Assembly (NCBI RefSeq): GCF_015751785.1
Contig: NZ_JADOTY010000001.1
Location: forward strand, 930,001-994,000
Length of the DNA stretch: 64,000 nt
Origin: Micromonospora vinacea
GTDB lineage: Bacteria > Actinomycetota > Actinomycetes > Mycobacteriales > Micromonosporaceae
Direction: 5' to 3'
The position numbers and the translations under genes were made by a program. Position 1 is the stretch's first letter. Every line of letters begins with the position of its first letter. A model generated the notes under the pieces. That model was not told where the DNA came from. It was given only the letters and a program-made list of their open reading frames with translations, and searched no databases. Shown here piece after piece: positions 44,336-53,415 of the stretch.

Positions 44336-45729
44336 CGGAGTTGGATCTGGCCGGGCAGGTTGTGGAGCTGGTTCGGCGTCTTGGCGGGCCGGCCGCGCAG
44401 GCCGAGGCGGTGGTGACGCGGGCGGACCTGGCGCTGACCCGGTTCGCCAACTCGGGCATCCACCAGAACGTCTCCGAGTCGACGGTCGGGGTCCGGCTGC
44501 GGGTGCACGTCGACGGTCGGACGGCTGCCGGCGGCGGCAGCGTGGTCACCGCCGACGGGTTGTCCGCCCTCGTGGAGCGCACCCTGACCGCGGCGCGGCT
44601 CTGCCCACCCGACCCGGGCTGGCCGGGGCTGGCCCCACCGATGCCCACGCCGGACGCGCCGCCCGTCGACGAGGCCACGGCGCACGCCGAGCCGGATCAG
44701 CGGGCCGACCGGGTGGGGGCGTTCGTGGCCGCCGCCGGGGGCCTCAGCACCGCCGGTTACTGCCGCACCGCGCACCGTTCGTCGGCGTTCGCCAACTCAA
44801 CCGGGCACTCGGCGTACGGCCGCTCGGTGGAGGCGGCGATGGACGGCATCGCGCGCCGCGATGGCGCGGACGGGGTGGCCCGACGCAGCGCCGACCGGTT
44901 GGCCGACCTGGACGGCGCCGAGTTGGGGGCGCAGGCGGCCGCGAAGGCGCAGGCGGCGGCCGACCCGGTCGAGCTGCCGCCGGGGCACTACGAGGTGGTG
45001 TTCGAGCCGGCGGCCGTGGCGGACCTCCTCCAGAACCTGTCCTTCTACGGCTTCAACGGCAAGCGGTACGCCGAGCGGCAGTCGTTCGCCGAGCCGGGCG
45101 CCGCCCAGTTCGACAGGGCGGTGACCCTCGTGGACGACCCGCTGGGCGGGTCCGGGTTGCCGTTCGACGCGGAGGGCACCGGCCGACGGGCGTTGACGCT
45201 GGTCGAGGCGGGAACCACCCGGGCGGTGGCACACGATCGCCGGACGGGTGTCGAGGCGGGCGTGGAGTCCACCGGTCACGCGGTGGCGGGGGGTGCCACC
45301 TGGGGCCCGATGCCGCGAAACCTGCGGCTGACCGGCGCGGCGGCGGGTCCGGCCAGCGCGGTGGGCCGGAGCACCACCGGCGCGGCGGCCGGAGCTGTCG
45401 TCGACGCGGACACCGCCGCGTTGGTCGCCGGCGTACGCCGGGGGCTGCTGGTCACCGACCTCTGGTACACGCGGGTGCTCGACCCGAAGAGCCTCGTGGT
45501 CACCGGGTTGACCCGCAACGGCGTCTGGCTGATCGAGGACGGCACTGTCGTCCGGGCGGTCCGTGACCTGCGGTTCACCGAGTCGTACCCGCGGGCGCTC
45601 GGGCCGGGGGCGGTGCTCGGGCTGGGGGCGCGGGCGGTCCGCCAACCGGAGCGGGTGGACGGTGCCTGGTGGGCGGCGCCCTCGCTGCGGCTGGCGTCCT
45701 GGCACTTCACCGGAGGCGCGTCCGGCTGA
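44332..45729 (+). CDS. tldE: TldE/PmbA family protein
   Basis: 465 residues. Partner subunit of TldD, lacking the HExxxH motif as expected. FANSGIHQNVSESTVGVRLRV and LLQNLSFYGFNGKRYAERQSF are family signatures; the C-terminal LLVTDLWYTRVLDPKSLVVTGLTRNGVWLIEDG is strongly conserved in actinobacterial PmbA proteins. GTG start at the end of linker 2. Confidence 0.85.
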   Translation: MTELDLAGQVVELVRRLGGPAAQAEAVVTRADLALTRFANSGIHQNVSESTVGVRLRVHVDGRTAAGGGSVVTADGLSALVERTLTAARLCPPDPGWPGLAPPMPTPDAPPVDEATAHAEPDQRADRVGAFVAAAGGLSTAGYCRTAHRSSAFANSTGHSAYGRSVEAAMDGIARRDGADGVARRSADRLADLDGAELGAQAAAKAQAAADPVELPPGHYEVVFEPAAVADLLQNLSFYGFNGKRYAERQSFAEPGAAQFDRAVTLVDDPLGGSGLPFDAEGTGRRALTLVEAGTTRAVAHDRRTGVEAGVESTGHAVAGGATWGPMPRNLRLTGAAAGPASAVGRSTTGAAAGAVVDADTAALVAGVRRGLLVTDLWYTRVLDPKSLVVTGLTRNGVWLIEDGTVVRAVRDLRFTESYPRALGPGAVLGLGARAVRQPERVDGAWWAAPSLRLASWHFTGGASG

Positions 45730-45973
45730 TGTTGTCGCCGAGCGCGCCAAACCGGCGTGTCGGGGGCTTTTCCGCAGGCCAGACACACGGGACACTCCCT
45801 TGCGCGGACGGCTCGCAGAGATCGGCGTAACGTGTGTCACTTAGCTGCGTCGGTCGATCCGGCGTGGTCGTTGGTGTGCGCATGACGTGGCAGCGGGTGC
45901 GGGTTCGCCGGTCCGCGTGCCGACCGGAGAGAGACCAGCCCGCCCGTACGGGCCCGTCGAGGAGACGACTCGA

Positions 45974-46780
45974 ATGACTTCAACGGCAACGAGGCCGAGG
46001 GGGGCGCGGGCGCGCGCCGCCATCGCGGCGAAGACGTTGCGTACCGACCGATGGTGGTTCGCCCCGCTGATCACCGTGATCGGGCTCAGCGCCTGGGTCG
46101 CGTACGCGACGGTCCGGGTCTTCATGCACAAGTGGTACTGGGTGGACCAGTTCCACTACCTGACCCCGTTCTACTCCCCGTGCGTGACCGACAGGTGTGT
46201 CGAGGAAGCCTCGCACTTCGGCCGGTTCCTGCCCGGCTGGTGGATCATCCCGGACGCCGCGCTGACCCTGCCGTTCCTGCTGCTGTTCCGGCTCACCTGC
46301 TACTACTACCGCAAGGCCTACTACCGGTCGTTCTGGCTGTCGCCGCCGGCCTGCGCGGTCCCGGACGGGCACAAGGAGTACGGCGGTGAGACCCGCTTCC
46401 CGCTGCTCGGGCAGAACCTGCACCGCTACTTCTTCTACGCCGCCGCGATCATCTCGCTGATCAACACCTGGGACGCGATCCTCGCCTTCCACTCGCCGAA
46501 GGGCTTCGGCTTCGGGCTGGGCAACATCATCCTGCTGCTCAACGTGGTGATGCTCTGGGCGTACACGATCTCCTGCCACTCCTGCCGGCACATCATCGGC
46601 GGCCGGCTCAAGCACTTCTCCAAGCACCCGGTGCGGTACAAGGCCTGGACTTTCGTCTCGGCGTTGAACGTCCGGCACATGCAGCTCGCCTGGATCACCC
46701 TCGGCACCCTGGCGCTGGCCGATTTCTACATCATGGCGCTCGCGGCCGGCTGGTTCTCCGACCTGCGGTTCATCAACTAA
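45974..46780 (+). CDS. succinate dehydrogenase membrane anchor-like protein
   Basis: 268 residues with five membrane segments (about 30-54, 90-118, 145-167, 173-195, 235-262) and several His residues (HYLTPF, CHSCRHIIGG, VRHMQLAW) that could ligate haem. Located directly before sdhA-sdhB, as in the actinobacterial SDH1-type operon where this large single anchor replaces SdhC/SdhD. ATG at 45974 leaves a basic N-terminus; an upstream in-frame start is less likely. Confidence 0.8.
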   Translation: MTSTATRPRGARARAAIAAKTLRTDRWWFAPLITVIGLSAWVAYATVRVFMHKWYWVDQFHYLTPFYSPCVTDRCVEEASHFGRFLPGWWIIPDAALTLPFLLLFRLTCYYYRKAYYRSFWLSPPACAVPDGHKEYGGETRFPLLGQNLHRYFFYAAAIISLINTWDAILAFHSPKGFGFGLGNIILLLNVVMLWAYTISCHSCRHIIGGRLKHFSKHPVRYKAWTFVSALNVRHMQLAWITLGTLALADFYIMALAAGWFSDLRFIN

Positions 46781-46792
46781 AGGGCCCCTGAC

Positions 46793-48721
46793 ATGACCAC
46801 AACCACTCGCATCGAACGACACCACTACGACGTCGTCGTCATCGGGGCCGGCGGCGCCGGTCTGCGCGCGGCGATCGAGGCCCGGTTGGCCGGCAAGAAG
46901 ACCGCGATCATCTCCAAGTCGCTGTTCGGCAAGGCGCACACGGTGATGGCCGAGGGCGGCGCGGCCGCCGCGATGGGCAATGTGAACAGCCGGGACAACT
47001 GGCAGGTGCACTTCCGCGACACCATGCGCGGCGGCAAGTTCCTGAACAACTTCCGGATGGCTGAGCTGCACGCGAAGGAGTCGCCGCAGCGGATCTGGGA
47101 GTTGGAGACGTACGGTGCGCTCTTCGACCGCACCAAGGACGGCAAGATCTCGCAGCGCAACTTCGGTGGCCACGAGTACCCGCGCCTGGCGCACGTGGGC
47201 GACCGGACCGGCCTGGAGCTGATCCGCACCCTCCAGCAGAAGATCGTCTCGCTCCAGCAGGAGGACCAGCGGGAGTTCGGCTCGTACGACGCCCGGATCA
47301 GGGTGTTCTCCGAGACGACCATCACCGAGCTGCTGCTCGACGGTGACCGGGTGGCCGGCGCGTTCGGCTACTACCGCGAGTCGGGCGAGTTCATCCTCTT
47401 CGAGGCGCCGGCGGTCGTGCTGGCCACTGGTGGCGTCGGGCGCTCCTACAAGGTCACCTCGAACTCCTGGGAGTACACGGGGGACGGGCACGCGCTGGCG
47501 CTGCGCGCCGGGGCGACGCTGATCAACATGGAGTTCCTCCAGTTCCACCCGACCGGCATGGTCTGGCCGCCTTCGGTGAAGGGCATCCTGGTCACCGAGT
47601 CGGTGCGTGGTGACGGCGGCGTTCTGAAGAACTCCGACGGCAAGCGGTTCATGTTCGACTACGTCCCCGACGTCTTCCGCAAGCAGTACGCGGAGACCGA
47701 GGAGGAGGCGGACCGCTGGTACACCGACCCGGACAACAACCGGCGTCCACCGGAGCTGCTGCCCCGCGACGAGGTGGCCCGCGCGATCAACAGCGAGGTC
47801 AAGGCCGGCCGGGGCTCCCCCGCCGGTGGTGTCTTCCTGGACATCGCGAGCCGACGGTCGGCCGACGAGATCCGCCGCCGGCTGCCGTCGATGTACCACC
47901 AGTTCAAGGAGCTGGCCGACGTCGACATCACGGCCGAGCCGATGGAGGTCGGGCCGACCTGTCACTACGTGATGGGCGGCGTCGAGGTGGACCCGGATTC
48001 GGGTGCCGCCTTCGGCCACGTACGCGGGCTGTTCGCCGCCGGTGAGGTCTCCGGCGGCATGCACGGCTCCAACCGACTGGGTGGTAACTCCCTGTCCGAC
48101 CTGCTGGTCTTCGGCAAGCGGGCGGGCGGGCACGCGGCCAGCTACGCCGACGGGTTGACCGCCCGGCCGAAGGTGGCAGTGCATGAGGTCGAGGCGGCCG
48201 TGGAGACCGCCCTCGCGCCGCTGCAACGGGACACGGGCGAGAACCCGTACACCCTTCAGCAGGACCTCCAGGCGGTCATGGGTGACCTGGTGGGCATCAT
48301 CCGCAGGGAGGGTGAGCTGGCCGACGCGCTGGTCCGGCTCGCCGAGCTGCGTGAGCGGGTGGCCAAGGTGAGCGCGGCCGGCGGCCGACGCTACAACCCG
48401 GGCTGGCACCTGGCCCTGGACCTCCGCAACATGCTGGTGGTCTCGGAGTGCACAGCGAAGGCGGCGCTGGAGCGGCAGGAGTCGCGCGGCGGCCACACCC
48501 GGGAGGACTACCCGGCGATGGAGCCGAAGTGGCGGCAGGTCAACCTGGTCTGCGCGCTGGACGGTGACACAGTGCAGCTGACCCGCAAGCCGCTGCCGAA
48601 GATGCGGCCGGAGCTGATCGGCCTCTTCGACCGGGCCGAGCTGGCCAAGTACCTCACCGACGAGGAGCTCGCCGACTTCGACGCCCTCGTTGCCGACGCT
48701 GGAGAGGCGGACAACCGATGA
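46793..48721 (+). CDS. sdhA: succinate dehydrogenase/fumarate reductase flavoprotein subunit
   Basis: 642 residues. FAD-binding VIGAGGAGLRAAIEA, the covalent-FAD region SKSLFGKAHTVMAEGG, FLQFHPTGM and the C-terminal FAD segment GEVSGGMHGSNRLGGNSLSDLLVFGKRAG. Oxidises succinate to fumarate. ATG overlap with sdhB by four bases. Confidence 0.93.
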   Translation: MTTTTRIERHHYDVVVIGAGGAGLRAAIEARLAGKKTAIISKSLFGKAHTVMAEGGAAAAMGNVNSRDNWQVHFRDTMRGGKFLNNFRMAELHAKESPQRIWELETYGALFDRTKDGKISQRNFGGHEYPRLAHVGDRTGLELIRTLQQKIVSLQQEDQREFGSYDARIRVFSETTITELLLDGDRVAGAFGYYRESGEFILFEAPAVVLATGGVGRSYKVTSNSWEYTGDGHALALRAGATLINMEFLQFHPTGMVWPPSVKGILVTESVRGDGGVLKNSDGKRFMFDYVPDVFRKQYAETEEEADRWYTDPDNNRRPPELLPRDEVARAINSEVKAGRGSPAGGVFLDIASRRSADEIRRRLPSMYHQFKELADVDITAEPMEVGPTCHYVMGGVEVDPDSGAAFGHVRGLFAAGEVSGGMHGSNRLGGNSLSDLLVFGKRAGGHAASYADGLTARPKVAVHEVEAAVETALAPLQRDTGENPYTLQQDLQAVMGDLVGIIRREGELADALVRLAELRERVAKVSAAGGRRYNPGWHLALDLRNMLVVSECTAKAALERQESRGGHTREDYPAMEPKWRQVNLVCALDGDTVQLTRKPLPKMRPELIGLFDRAELAKYLTDEELADFDALVADAGEADNR

Positions 48722-49782
48722 GCGGGAAGCGTCAGTTCCGGATCTGGCGGGGCGACGAGAGCGGCGGTGACCTCCAGGACTACATGGTGGAGGTGAACGA
48801 GGGCGAGGTCGTCCTCGACGTCATCCACCGTCTGCAGGCCACCGACGCGCCCGACCTGGCCTGCCGGTGGAACTGCAAGGCCGGCAAGTGCGGCTCCTGC
48901 TCCATGGAGATCAACGGCAAGCCGCGGCTGGGTTGCATGACGCGGATGTCGACCTTTGGGGACGACGAGACCGTCACTGTCACCCCGCTGCGCACCTTCC
49001 CGGTCATCCGGGACCTGGTCACCGACGTCTCGTTCAACTACGAGAAGGCACGGGAGACCCCGGCGTTCGCCCCTCCGGCGGACGTGGCCCCGGGTGACTA
49101 CCGGATGCAGCAGGTCGACGTGGAGCGCTCGCAGGAGTTCCGCAAGTGCATCGAGTGCTTCCTGTGCCAGACGGTCTGCCACGTGATCCGCGATCACGAG
49201 GAGAACAAGCAGGCGTTCTCCGGCCCGCGGTACTTCATCCGGGCGGCCGAGCTGGACATGCACCCGTTGGACGCCCGGACCGACCGCAAGGAGTACGCGC
49301 AGGCCGAACAGGGCCTCGGCTTCTGCAACATCACCAAGTGCTGCACCGAGGTCTGCCCCGAGCACATCAAGATCACTGACAACGGGATCATCCCCATGAA
49401 GGAACGGGTCGTCGACCGCAGGTACGATCCCCTTGTGTGGCTTGGTAGCAAGATCTTCCGTCGGGGCGAGACGCCCCAGACCAGCGTGACCACCGCCCGT
49501 CAGGGCTCGGCGACGCCGGGCTCCGCCCGGGGTGGGGTGCACTCGCACGCGGGTGGCTCCCACGATTCGCGGGCTGAGGCGCAGGCGCAGAGCGGCGTCA
49601 ACTGGCACCGGGAGGTGCCCCACCCGACCGCTCCGGCGGTCGACGACCGGGGCAAGCTGCCGCTGACCGAGCTCACCTTCGACCGGGCCGCCGCGCCGTC
49701 GCCGTTCGGCGACGACGTGACCTTCCCGCTGCCTCCGGAGCACCTCAACTTCGCGCACCCGGAGCAGGACAACAAGCACTAA
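48718..49782 (+). CDS. sdhB: succinate dehydrogenase iron-sulfur subunit with C-terminal extension
   Basis: 354 residues. [2Fe-2S] ligands in CRWNCKAGKCGSCSMEINGKPRLGC, [4Fe-4S] CIECFLCQTVC and [3Fe-4S] CNITKCCTEVCPEH. The typical protein ends near residue 250; here a 100-residue Gly/His/Pro-rich tail follows (GGVHSHAGGSHDSRAEAQAQSG, then LTELTFDRAAAPSPFGDDVTFPLPPEHLNF). The tail is in frame and ends at a clear terminator, so it is not a frameshift. Its role is unknown. Confidence 0.92.
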   Translation: MSGKRQFRIWRGDESGGDLQDYMVEVNEGEVVLDVIHRLQATDAPDLACRWNCKAGKCGSCSMEINGKPRLGCMTRMSTFGDDETVTVTPLRTFPVIRDLVTDVSFNYEKARETPAFAPPADVAPGDYRMQQVDVERSQEFRKCIECFLCQTVCHVIRDHEENKQAFSGPRYFIRAAELDMHPLDARTDRKEYAQAEQGLGFCNITKCCTEVCPEHIKITDNGIIPMKERVVDRRYDPLVWLGSKIFRRGETPQTSVTTARQGSATPGSARGGVHSHAGGSHDSRAEAQAQSGVNWHREVPHPTAPAVDDRGKLPLTELTFDRAAAPSPFGDDVTFPLPPEHLNFAHPEQDNKH

Positions 49783-49798
49783 TCACCTGAACAACAAC

Positions 49799-49826
49799 GG
49801 GGGCCGTGGCGATAGCCACGGCCCCC
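49799..49826 (+). terminator. sdh operon terminator
   Basis: GGGGGCCGTGGC and GCCACGGCCCCC pair perfectly with loop GATA, 16 bp after the sdhB stop. Confidence 0.8.
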
Positions 49827-49885
49827 GTCCCACTTCCCGCACCCTCAGGCGCGCCCCCACCCCACCCCCGCCACCCCCATCACCC

Positions 49886-49947
49886 CGGTGATCAAGAGAT
49901 GTCGGTCATCAGAAGGCGTGATCATGACCGAAACCTCTTGATCACCC
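49886..49947. repeat. GATC-edged intergenic hairpin (24-bp arms)
   Basis: Arms 49886-49909 and 49924-49947 match at 21 of 24 positions, outer edge GATCAAGAG, like the element at 3922. Lies between convergent sdhB and the NUDIX gene. Confidence 0.75.
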
Positions 49948-49958
49948 GGAGATAGGGG

Positions 49959-50402
49959 TTAGGCGGTTGGGGTCAGGAGGGGGCGGAGGGCGGCCACGAT
50001 GGGGGCGTCGGCGGGGAGCCAGGTGACCGAGTCCAGTTCGTCGGCCGCCAGCCAGCGGAGCGCCTCGTGCTCCAGCGCCTGGGGCTGGTCGCCGCCGAGC
50101 AGGCGGGCCGCGTACACCTTGAGCACCGAGCGGCCGTGCGCCATCCGTACGTTGCGGCCGACCCGGGCGCCGATCTCGACGCGTACGGCCAACTCCTCGG
50201 CGCATTCCCGGATCAACGCGTCGGTCTCGGCCTCCCCAGGCTCGACCTTTCCGCCCGGAAACTCCCACATGCCCGCTACCTCGGGTGGGGCGGAACGCGC
50301 ACAGGCGAGCACCCGCCCATCCCGGATGATCGCCGCTCCGACGATCACCTTCAGGTCCCGTCGTTCGGCCTGCCCGCCATCACTCGCCCGTTCGGTCCGC
50401 AC
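49959..50402 (-). CDS. NUDIX hydrolase, MutT-like
   Basis: 147 residues. Nudix box GGKVEPGEAETDALIRECAEELAV (GxxxxxExxxxxxxREUxEE). Of the MutT type that clears oxidised or non-canonical nucleoside triphosphates (V-V-x-A-A-I-I start, WEFPGGKVE). GTG at 50402 is the longest start; translation may begin nearer RRDLKVIVGAAI. Confidence 0.85.
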   Translation of the reverse strand: MRTERASDGGQAERRDLKVIVGAAIIRDGRVLACARSAPPEVAGMWEFPGGKVEPGEAETDALIRECAEELAVRVEIGARVGRNVRMAHGRSVLKVYAARLLGGDQPQALEHEALRWLAADELDSVTWLPADAPIVAALRPLLTPTA

Positions 50403-50585
50403 GGGCGTCCAGGGTGCCAGATCAATCGGCGGTTTGGGTACCGTAGCCGTCCGCTAGGCCAACAAGACACGGAAGTGTGGGCGTGGACACCCCCTCCGAG
50501 CAGCGAGAGACTAGGGGACACCGACAAGACACGGGATGGCGACGATTTGGCCACAAGCCGGCAACGGCGCTTGGGGGGTGCGGTG

Positions 50586-50894
50586 ATGCGCGTGCTGTTC
50601 AACAGCAGGGCCAAGCACGACTACCTTTCCGACGCGTTGACCTTGCTATCTGGTTGGACACGCGAGGGCGAGCAGATCCGACGGACGCTCGTGATCGACG
50701 ATACCCAACACGCCGCACTAACTGAACGGGTCAAGGTCGTCGCGGATGCGCTGCATCTGCGACCCGAGATCAGCCGCCGGGCCGACAGCACCCAGATCCG
50801 GGTCGGGCACGGCAGCGGCGAGCCCCTGACCGAGGGCGAGGTCCTGTTGGCCGCCCGCATCGAGGACGCGTACCGGGCGGTCACCGAGTCCTGA
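50586..50894 (+). CDS. DCoH-like (pterin carbinolamine dehydratase fold) protein
   Basis: 102 residues. LLSGWTREGEQIRRTLVIDDTQHAALTERVKVVADALHLRPEISRRADSTQIRVGHGSGEPLTEGEVLLAARIEDAYRAV follows the 4a-hydroxytetrahydrobiopterin dehydratase pattern to its end, but the catalytic HHP is LRP and no second His is seen. It may therefore be an inactive dimerisation protein. ATG start after GGTG. Convergent with a VOC gene, overlapping by 14 bases. Confidence 0.65.
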   Translation: MRVLFNSRAKHDYLSDALTLLSGWTREGEQIRRTLVIDDTQHAALTERVKVVADALHLRPEISRRADSTQIRVGHGSGEPLTEGEVLLAARIEDAYRAVTES

Positions 50895-51303
50895 CCACCG
50901 TCTCCGCGTCCGACCCGGCGTCCTGCGGGTACCAGCGCAGCTCCACCGAGTTGCCGTCCGGGTCCCGTACGTAGATCGAGGTCGCCGAACCGCGGGCGCC
51001 GAACCGGCTGACCGGCCCGGTCAGCACTGTGAAGACCCCCGACTCGATCACCTGCGCCCAGTCCAGTGGTGCCACCACCAGGCAGAAGTGGTCCACGTTC
51101 GCGCCGTGCGGCTCACCTCGGACGAGGTCGATGATGCTGTCGGGGCTGATCCGCACCGACGGGAACGGGACGGTGCCGGCGCGCCACTCGTCGACACGTA
51201 CCGGTGCCAGGCCGAGCCGGCCGCAGTAGAAGTCCAGGGACCGTTCCACGTCGGCGACGGTCAGCACCAGGTGGTCGAAACCGGTTACCCGCACCCCGTT
51301 CAC
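50881..51303 (-). CDS. VOC family protein (dioxygenase-like)
   Basis: 140 residues from GTG with GGAGGAG upstream. GFDHLVLTVADVERSLDFYCGRLGL and DHFCLVV...TSIYVRDPDGNSVELRWYP are the two modules; His/Glu metal ligands are at conserved positions (FDH, DHF, VELRW). Likely a glyoxalase or extradiol type. GTG overlaps the DUF1801 stop by four bases. Confidence 0.82.
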   Translation of the reverse strand: MNGVRVTGFDHLVLTVADVERSLDFYCGRLGLAPVRVDEWRAGTVPFPSVRISPDSIIDLVRGEPHGANVDHFCLVVAPLDWAQVIESGVFTVLTGPVSRFGARGSATSIYVRDPDGNSVELRWYPQDAGSDAETVVRTR

Positions 51304-51653
51304 GCCTCCTCCAGGTGGGCCGCCGCGCGCAGCCAGCCGTCGAACAGGGCTGGGTCGATGTCGGCGACGTCGCGCAACTTCACGGACGCCATCGCCCGCG
51401 CACCGGGGATCAGCCGCCCCGACGGGTCGGTGATCTCCTGCCCCCGCCACAGCCCGAAGGTGACGTACGACCCGTATGCCTTGACCAGGCAGACCGGACG
51501 CTGGCCGGGCCGGTCGCCCAGGCCCCAGACCGGGTGCCCGTGCCACATCGCCCCGGTCGTCCCGGGCAGCGCCGCCGCGATGATCGGGGTCAGCTTCTCG
51601 CCGATCTCGCGCAGCGGGTCGGCCAGGCCGGTCAGGTAGTCGTCAATGCTCAC
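51300..51653 (-). CDS. DUF1801 protein
   Basis: 117 residues from GTG. DYLTGLADPLREIGEKLTPIIAAALPGTTGAMWHGHPVWGLG is the DUF1801/YdhG pattern, an iron-chaperone-like fold of unknown role. First gene of a two-gene operon; divergent from a LysR gene. Confidence 0.8.
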   Translation of the reverse strand: MSIDDYLTGLADPLREIGEKLTPIIAAALPGTTGAMWHGHPVWGLGDRPGQRPVCLVKAYGSYVTFGLWRGQEITDPSGRLIPGARAMASVKLRDVADIDPALFDGWLRAAAHLEEA

Positions 51654-51735
51654 GTCGGCGCCTTTCGCTCGGTGTTCCCTGCCCTGTTCACGATCCCCGG
51701 ACGAGGGACGCCGACCAAGACCCGATGCCGCTACG

Positions 51736-51758
51736 ATCGTTGCCCACAGGTCAACGAT
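51736..51758. promoter_or_regulatory. LysR-type box ATCGTTG-N9-CAACGAT
   Basis: Seven-base arms (51736-51742, 51752-51758) with nine-base gap include the T-N11-A core of LysR sites. It overlaps a -10-like TACGAT (51732-51737) and lies between LysR and the divergent DUF1801 operon. Confidence 0.55.
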
Positions 51759-51767
51759 GGGAATGGT

Positions 51768-52652
51768 GTGCTGGAGCGGTACGAGGTCGAGACGTTCCTG
51801 ACGCTCGCGGACGAACTGCACTTCGGCCGGACCGCCGAGCGGCTGACAGTGAGCACCGGCCGGGTCAGCCACATCGTGAAGAAGCTGGAACGCCGGATCG
51901 GCGCACCGCTGTTCGCCCGTACCAGTCGGGTCGTCCGGCTCACCCCGATCGGCCGGCAGCTCGCCGACGAGCTGGCTCCGCTGGTGGCCGGAATGGACGA
52001 GGCCGTCCGCCGCGCGACCGACGCCGCCCGGGGCGTGACCGGGACGCTACGGGTGGCGTTCCTCGGCGAGTGGACCGCACCGGTGCTGCTGCGGGCGGTG
52101 GCCCTGTTCGGTGAACGGCACCCGGACTGTCGGGTGGACGTGCACGAGGCACAGTTGTCCACCACCCGATCGGGGCTGCTCGACGGCTCGACGGACGTGT
52201 TGATCGCCTCTTACCCGTTCGACGGGATGGCCACCGGCCCGGCGCTGCTCTCCGAGGATCGGGTGCTGGCGGTGGCCGCTGGCCACCCGCTCACCCGGGA
52301 GCGGTCGGTGTCGTTGGAGGTGCTCGCCGACCACCCGGTGGTGCAGTACCCGACAGTGACCTCTGTGGAGTTCAAGCGGGACCGCACCCCGGAGCGCACC
52401 CCGTCCGGCCGCCCGGTGCCGAGGGGACCCGCCGGGAACACCTTCTCCGAGATGCTGTCCCTGGTCGCGCTGGGCCGGGGTGTCCTGCCCGTGGGTGAGC
52501 ACACACGCCGCTACTACCCGCGCCCCGACGTGGCGTACGTGCCCATCCTCGACGCGCCACCGATCGAACGCGGGCCGGTCTGGCTGCCCAGCAACACCAC
52601 CACACGGGTACGCGAGTTCGTCCGCGCCGCGACCGACGCGAACCCCCGATGA
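51768..52652 (+). CDS. LysR family transcriptional regulator
   Basis: 294 residues from GTG. N-terminal HTH LERYEVETFLTLADELHFGRTAERLTVSTGRVSHIVKKLERRIGAPLFARTSRVVRLTPIG; the rest is a periplasmic-binding-like effector domain. Probably regulates itself and the divergent DUF1801-VOC pair. The stop overlaps the next start by four bases (ATGA). Confidence 0.87.
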   Translation: MLERYEVETFLTLADELHFGRTAERLTVSTGRVSHIVKKLERRIGAPLFARTSRVVRLTPIGRQLADELAPLVAGMDEAVRRATDAARGVTGTLRVAFLGEWTAPVLLRAVALFGERHPDCRVDVHEAQLSTTRSGLLDGSTDVLIASYPFDGMATGPALLSEDRVLAVAAGHPLTRERSVSLEVLADHPVVQYPTVTSVEFKRDRTPERTPSGRPVPRGPAGNTFSEMLSLVALGRGVLPVGEHTRRYYPRPDVAYVPILDAPPIERGPVWLPSNTTTRVREFVRAATDANPR

Positions 52653-53404
52653 GACACGCCGAGTTCCGCCACCACCGGCTGGTCCAGGTGTACGACGCGG
52701 AGTGCCGGTGGGGGCCGGACGACGACTTCTTCCAGGCGGTGGTCGACGAGACCCCGGCCGCCCGGGTGCTCGACCTCGGCTGCGGCACCGGCCGGTTGAC
52801 CGTCGCCCTCGCCACCGCCGGCCACACCGTCACCGGAGTGGACCCGGCCGGGGCGTCAGTGGCCGCCGCCCGTGCCAAGCCGGGCGGCGAGCGGGTGACC
52901 TGGCTCGAGGGCACCTCGGCCCTGCTGCCGGAGCGGGCGTTCGACGTGGCGATGCTGACCAGCCACGTCGCGCAGTTCTTCGTGGACGATGCGGATTGGG
53001 CGCGTACCCTCGCCGACCTGGCCCGGGCGCTCGTGCCCGGCGGCCGGCTGGTGTTCGACGCCCGCGACCCGGCGGACCGTCGCTGGGAGCTGTGGAACCC
53101 GGTGGACTCGCACCGGCTGGTCACGCTGCCCGACGGCGGCGAGGTCCGCGCGTGGACCGAGGTCACCGGGGTACGCGACGGAGTGGTCGACTTCACCCAC
53201 CACTACCACTTCGGCGACGGGGAAGAGATCCTCAGCTCGGCGACCCTGCGCTTCCGCACCGAGGCCGAGTTGCGCACCTCTCTGACCAGGGCGGGCTTCA
53301 TCGTGGACCGCGTCCACGGGGGCTGGCACGGCGAGCCGGTCGGCCACGGTGACGGCGAGTTCGTGGTCCTCGCCCGGTTGGGCCCGGTGGCACCGGTTTT
53401 CTAG
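52649..53404 (+). CDS. class I SAM-dependent methyltransferase
   Basis: 251 residues. Motif I VLDLGCGTGRLTVALA, D in VTGVDPAGASV, motif II FDVAMLTSHVAQFF, LVPGGRLVFDARDP. Coupled to the LysR gene. Substrate unknown; an arrangement with LysR suggests small-molecule methylation. Confidence 0.85.
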   Translation: MRHAEFRHHRLVQVYDAECRWGPDDDFFQAVVDETPAARVLDLGCGTGRLTVALATAGHTVTGVDPAGASVAAARAKPGGERVTWLEGTSALLPERAFDVAMLTSHVAQFFVDDADWARTLADLARALVPGGRLVFDARDPADRRWELWNPVDSHRLVTLPDGGEVRAWTEVTGVRDGVVDFTHHYHFGDGEEILSSATLRFRTEAELRTSLTRAGFIVDRVHGGWHGEPVGHGDGEFVVLARLGPVAPVF

Positions 53405-53415
53405 CCTGAATCACA
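53402..53415 (+). promoter_or_regulatory. leaderless promoter for PH-domain gene
   Basis: TAGCCT (53402-53407) ends seven bases before ATG 53415, overlapping the previous stop. No Shine-Dalgarno sequence. Confidence 0.35.

Noticed and set aside
45980..48496. 838-codon minus-strand frame opposite the sdh genes
   Set aside because: Antisense shadow of SdhA and the anchor protein; no motifs of its own.
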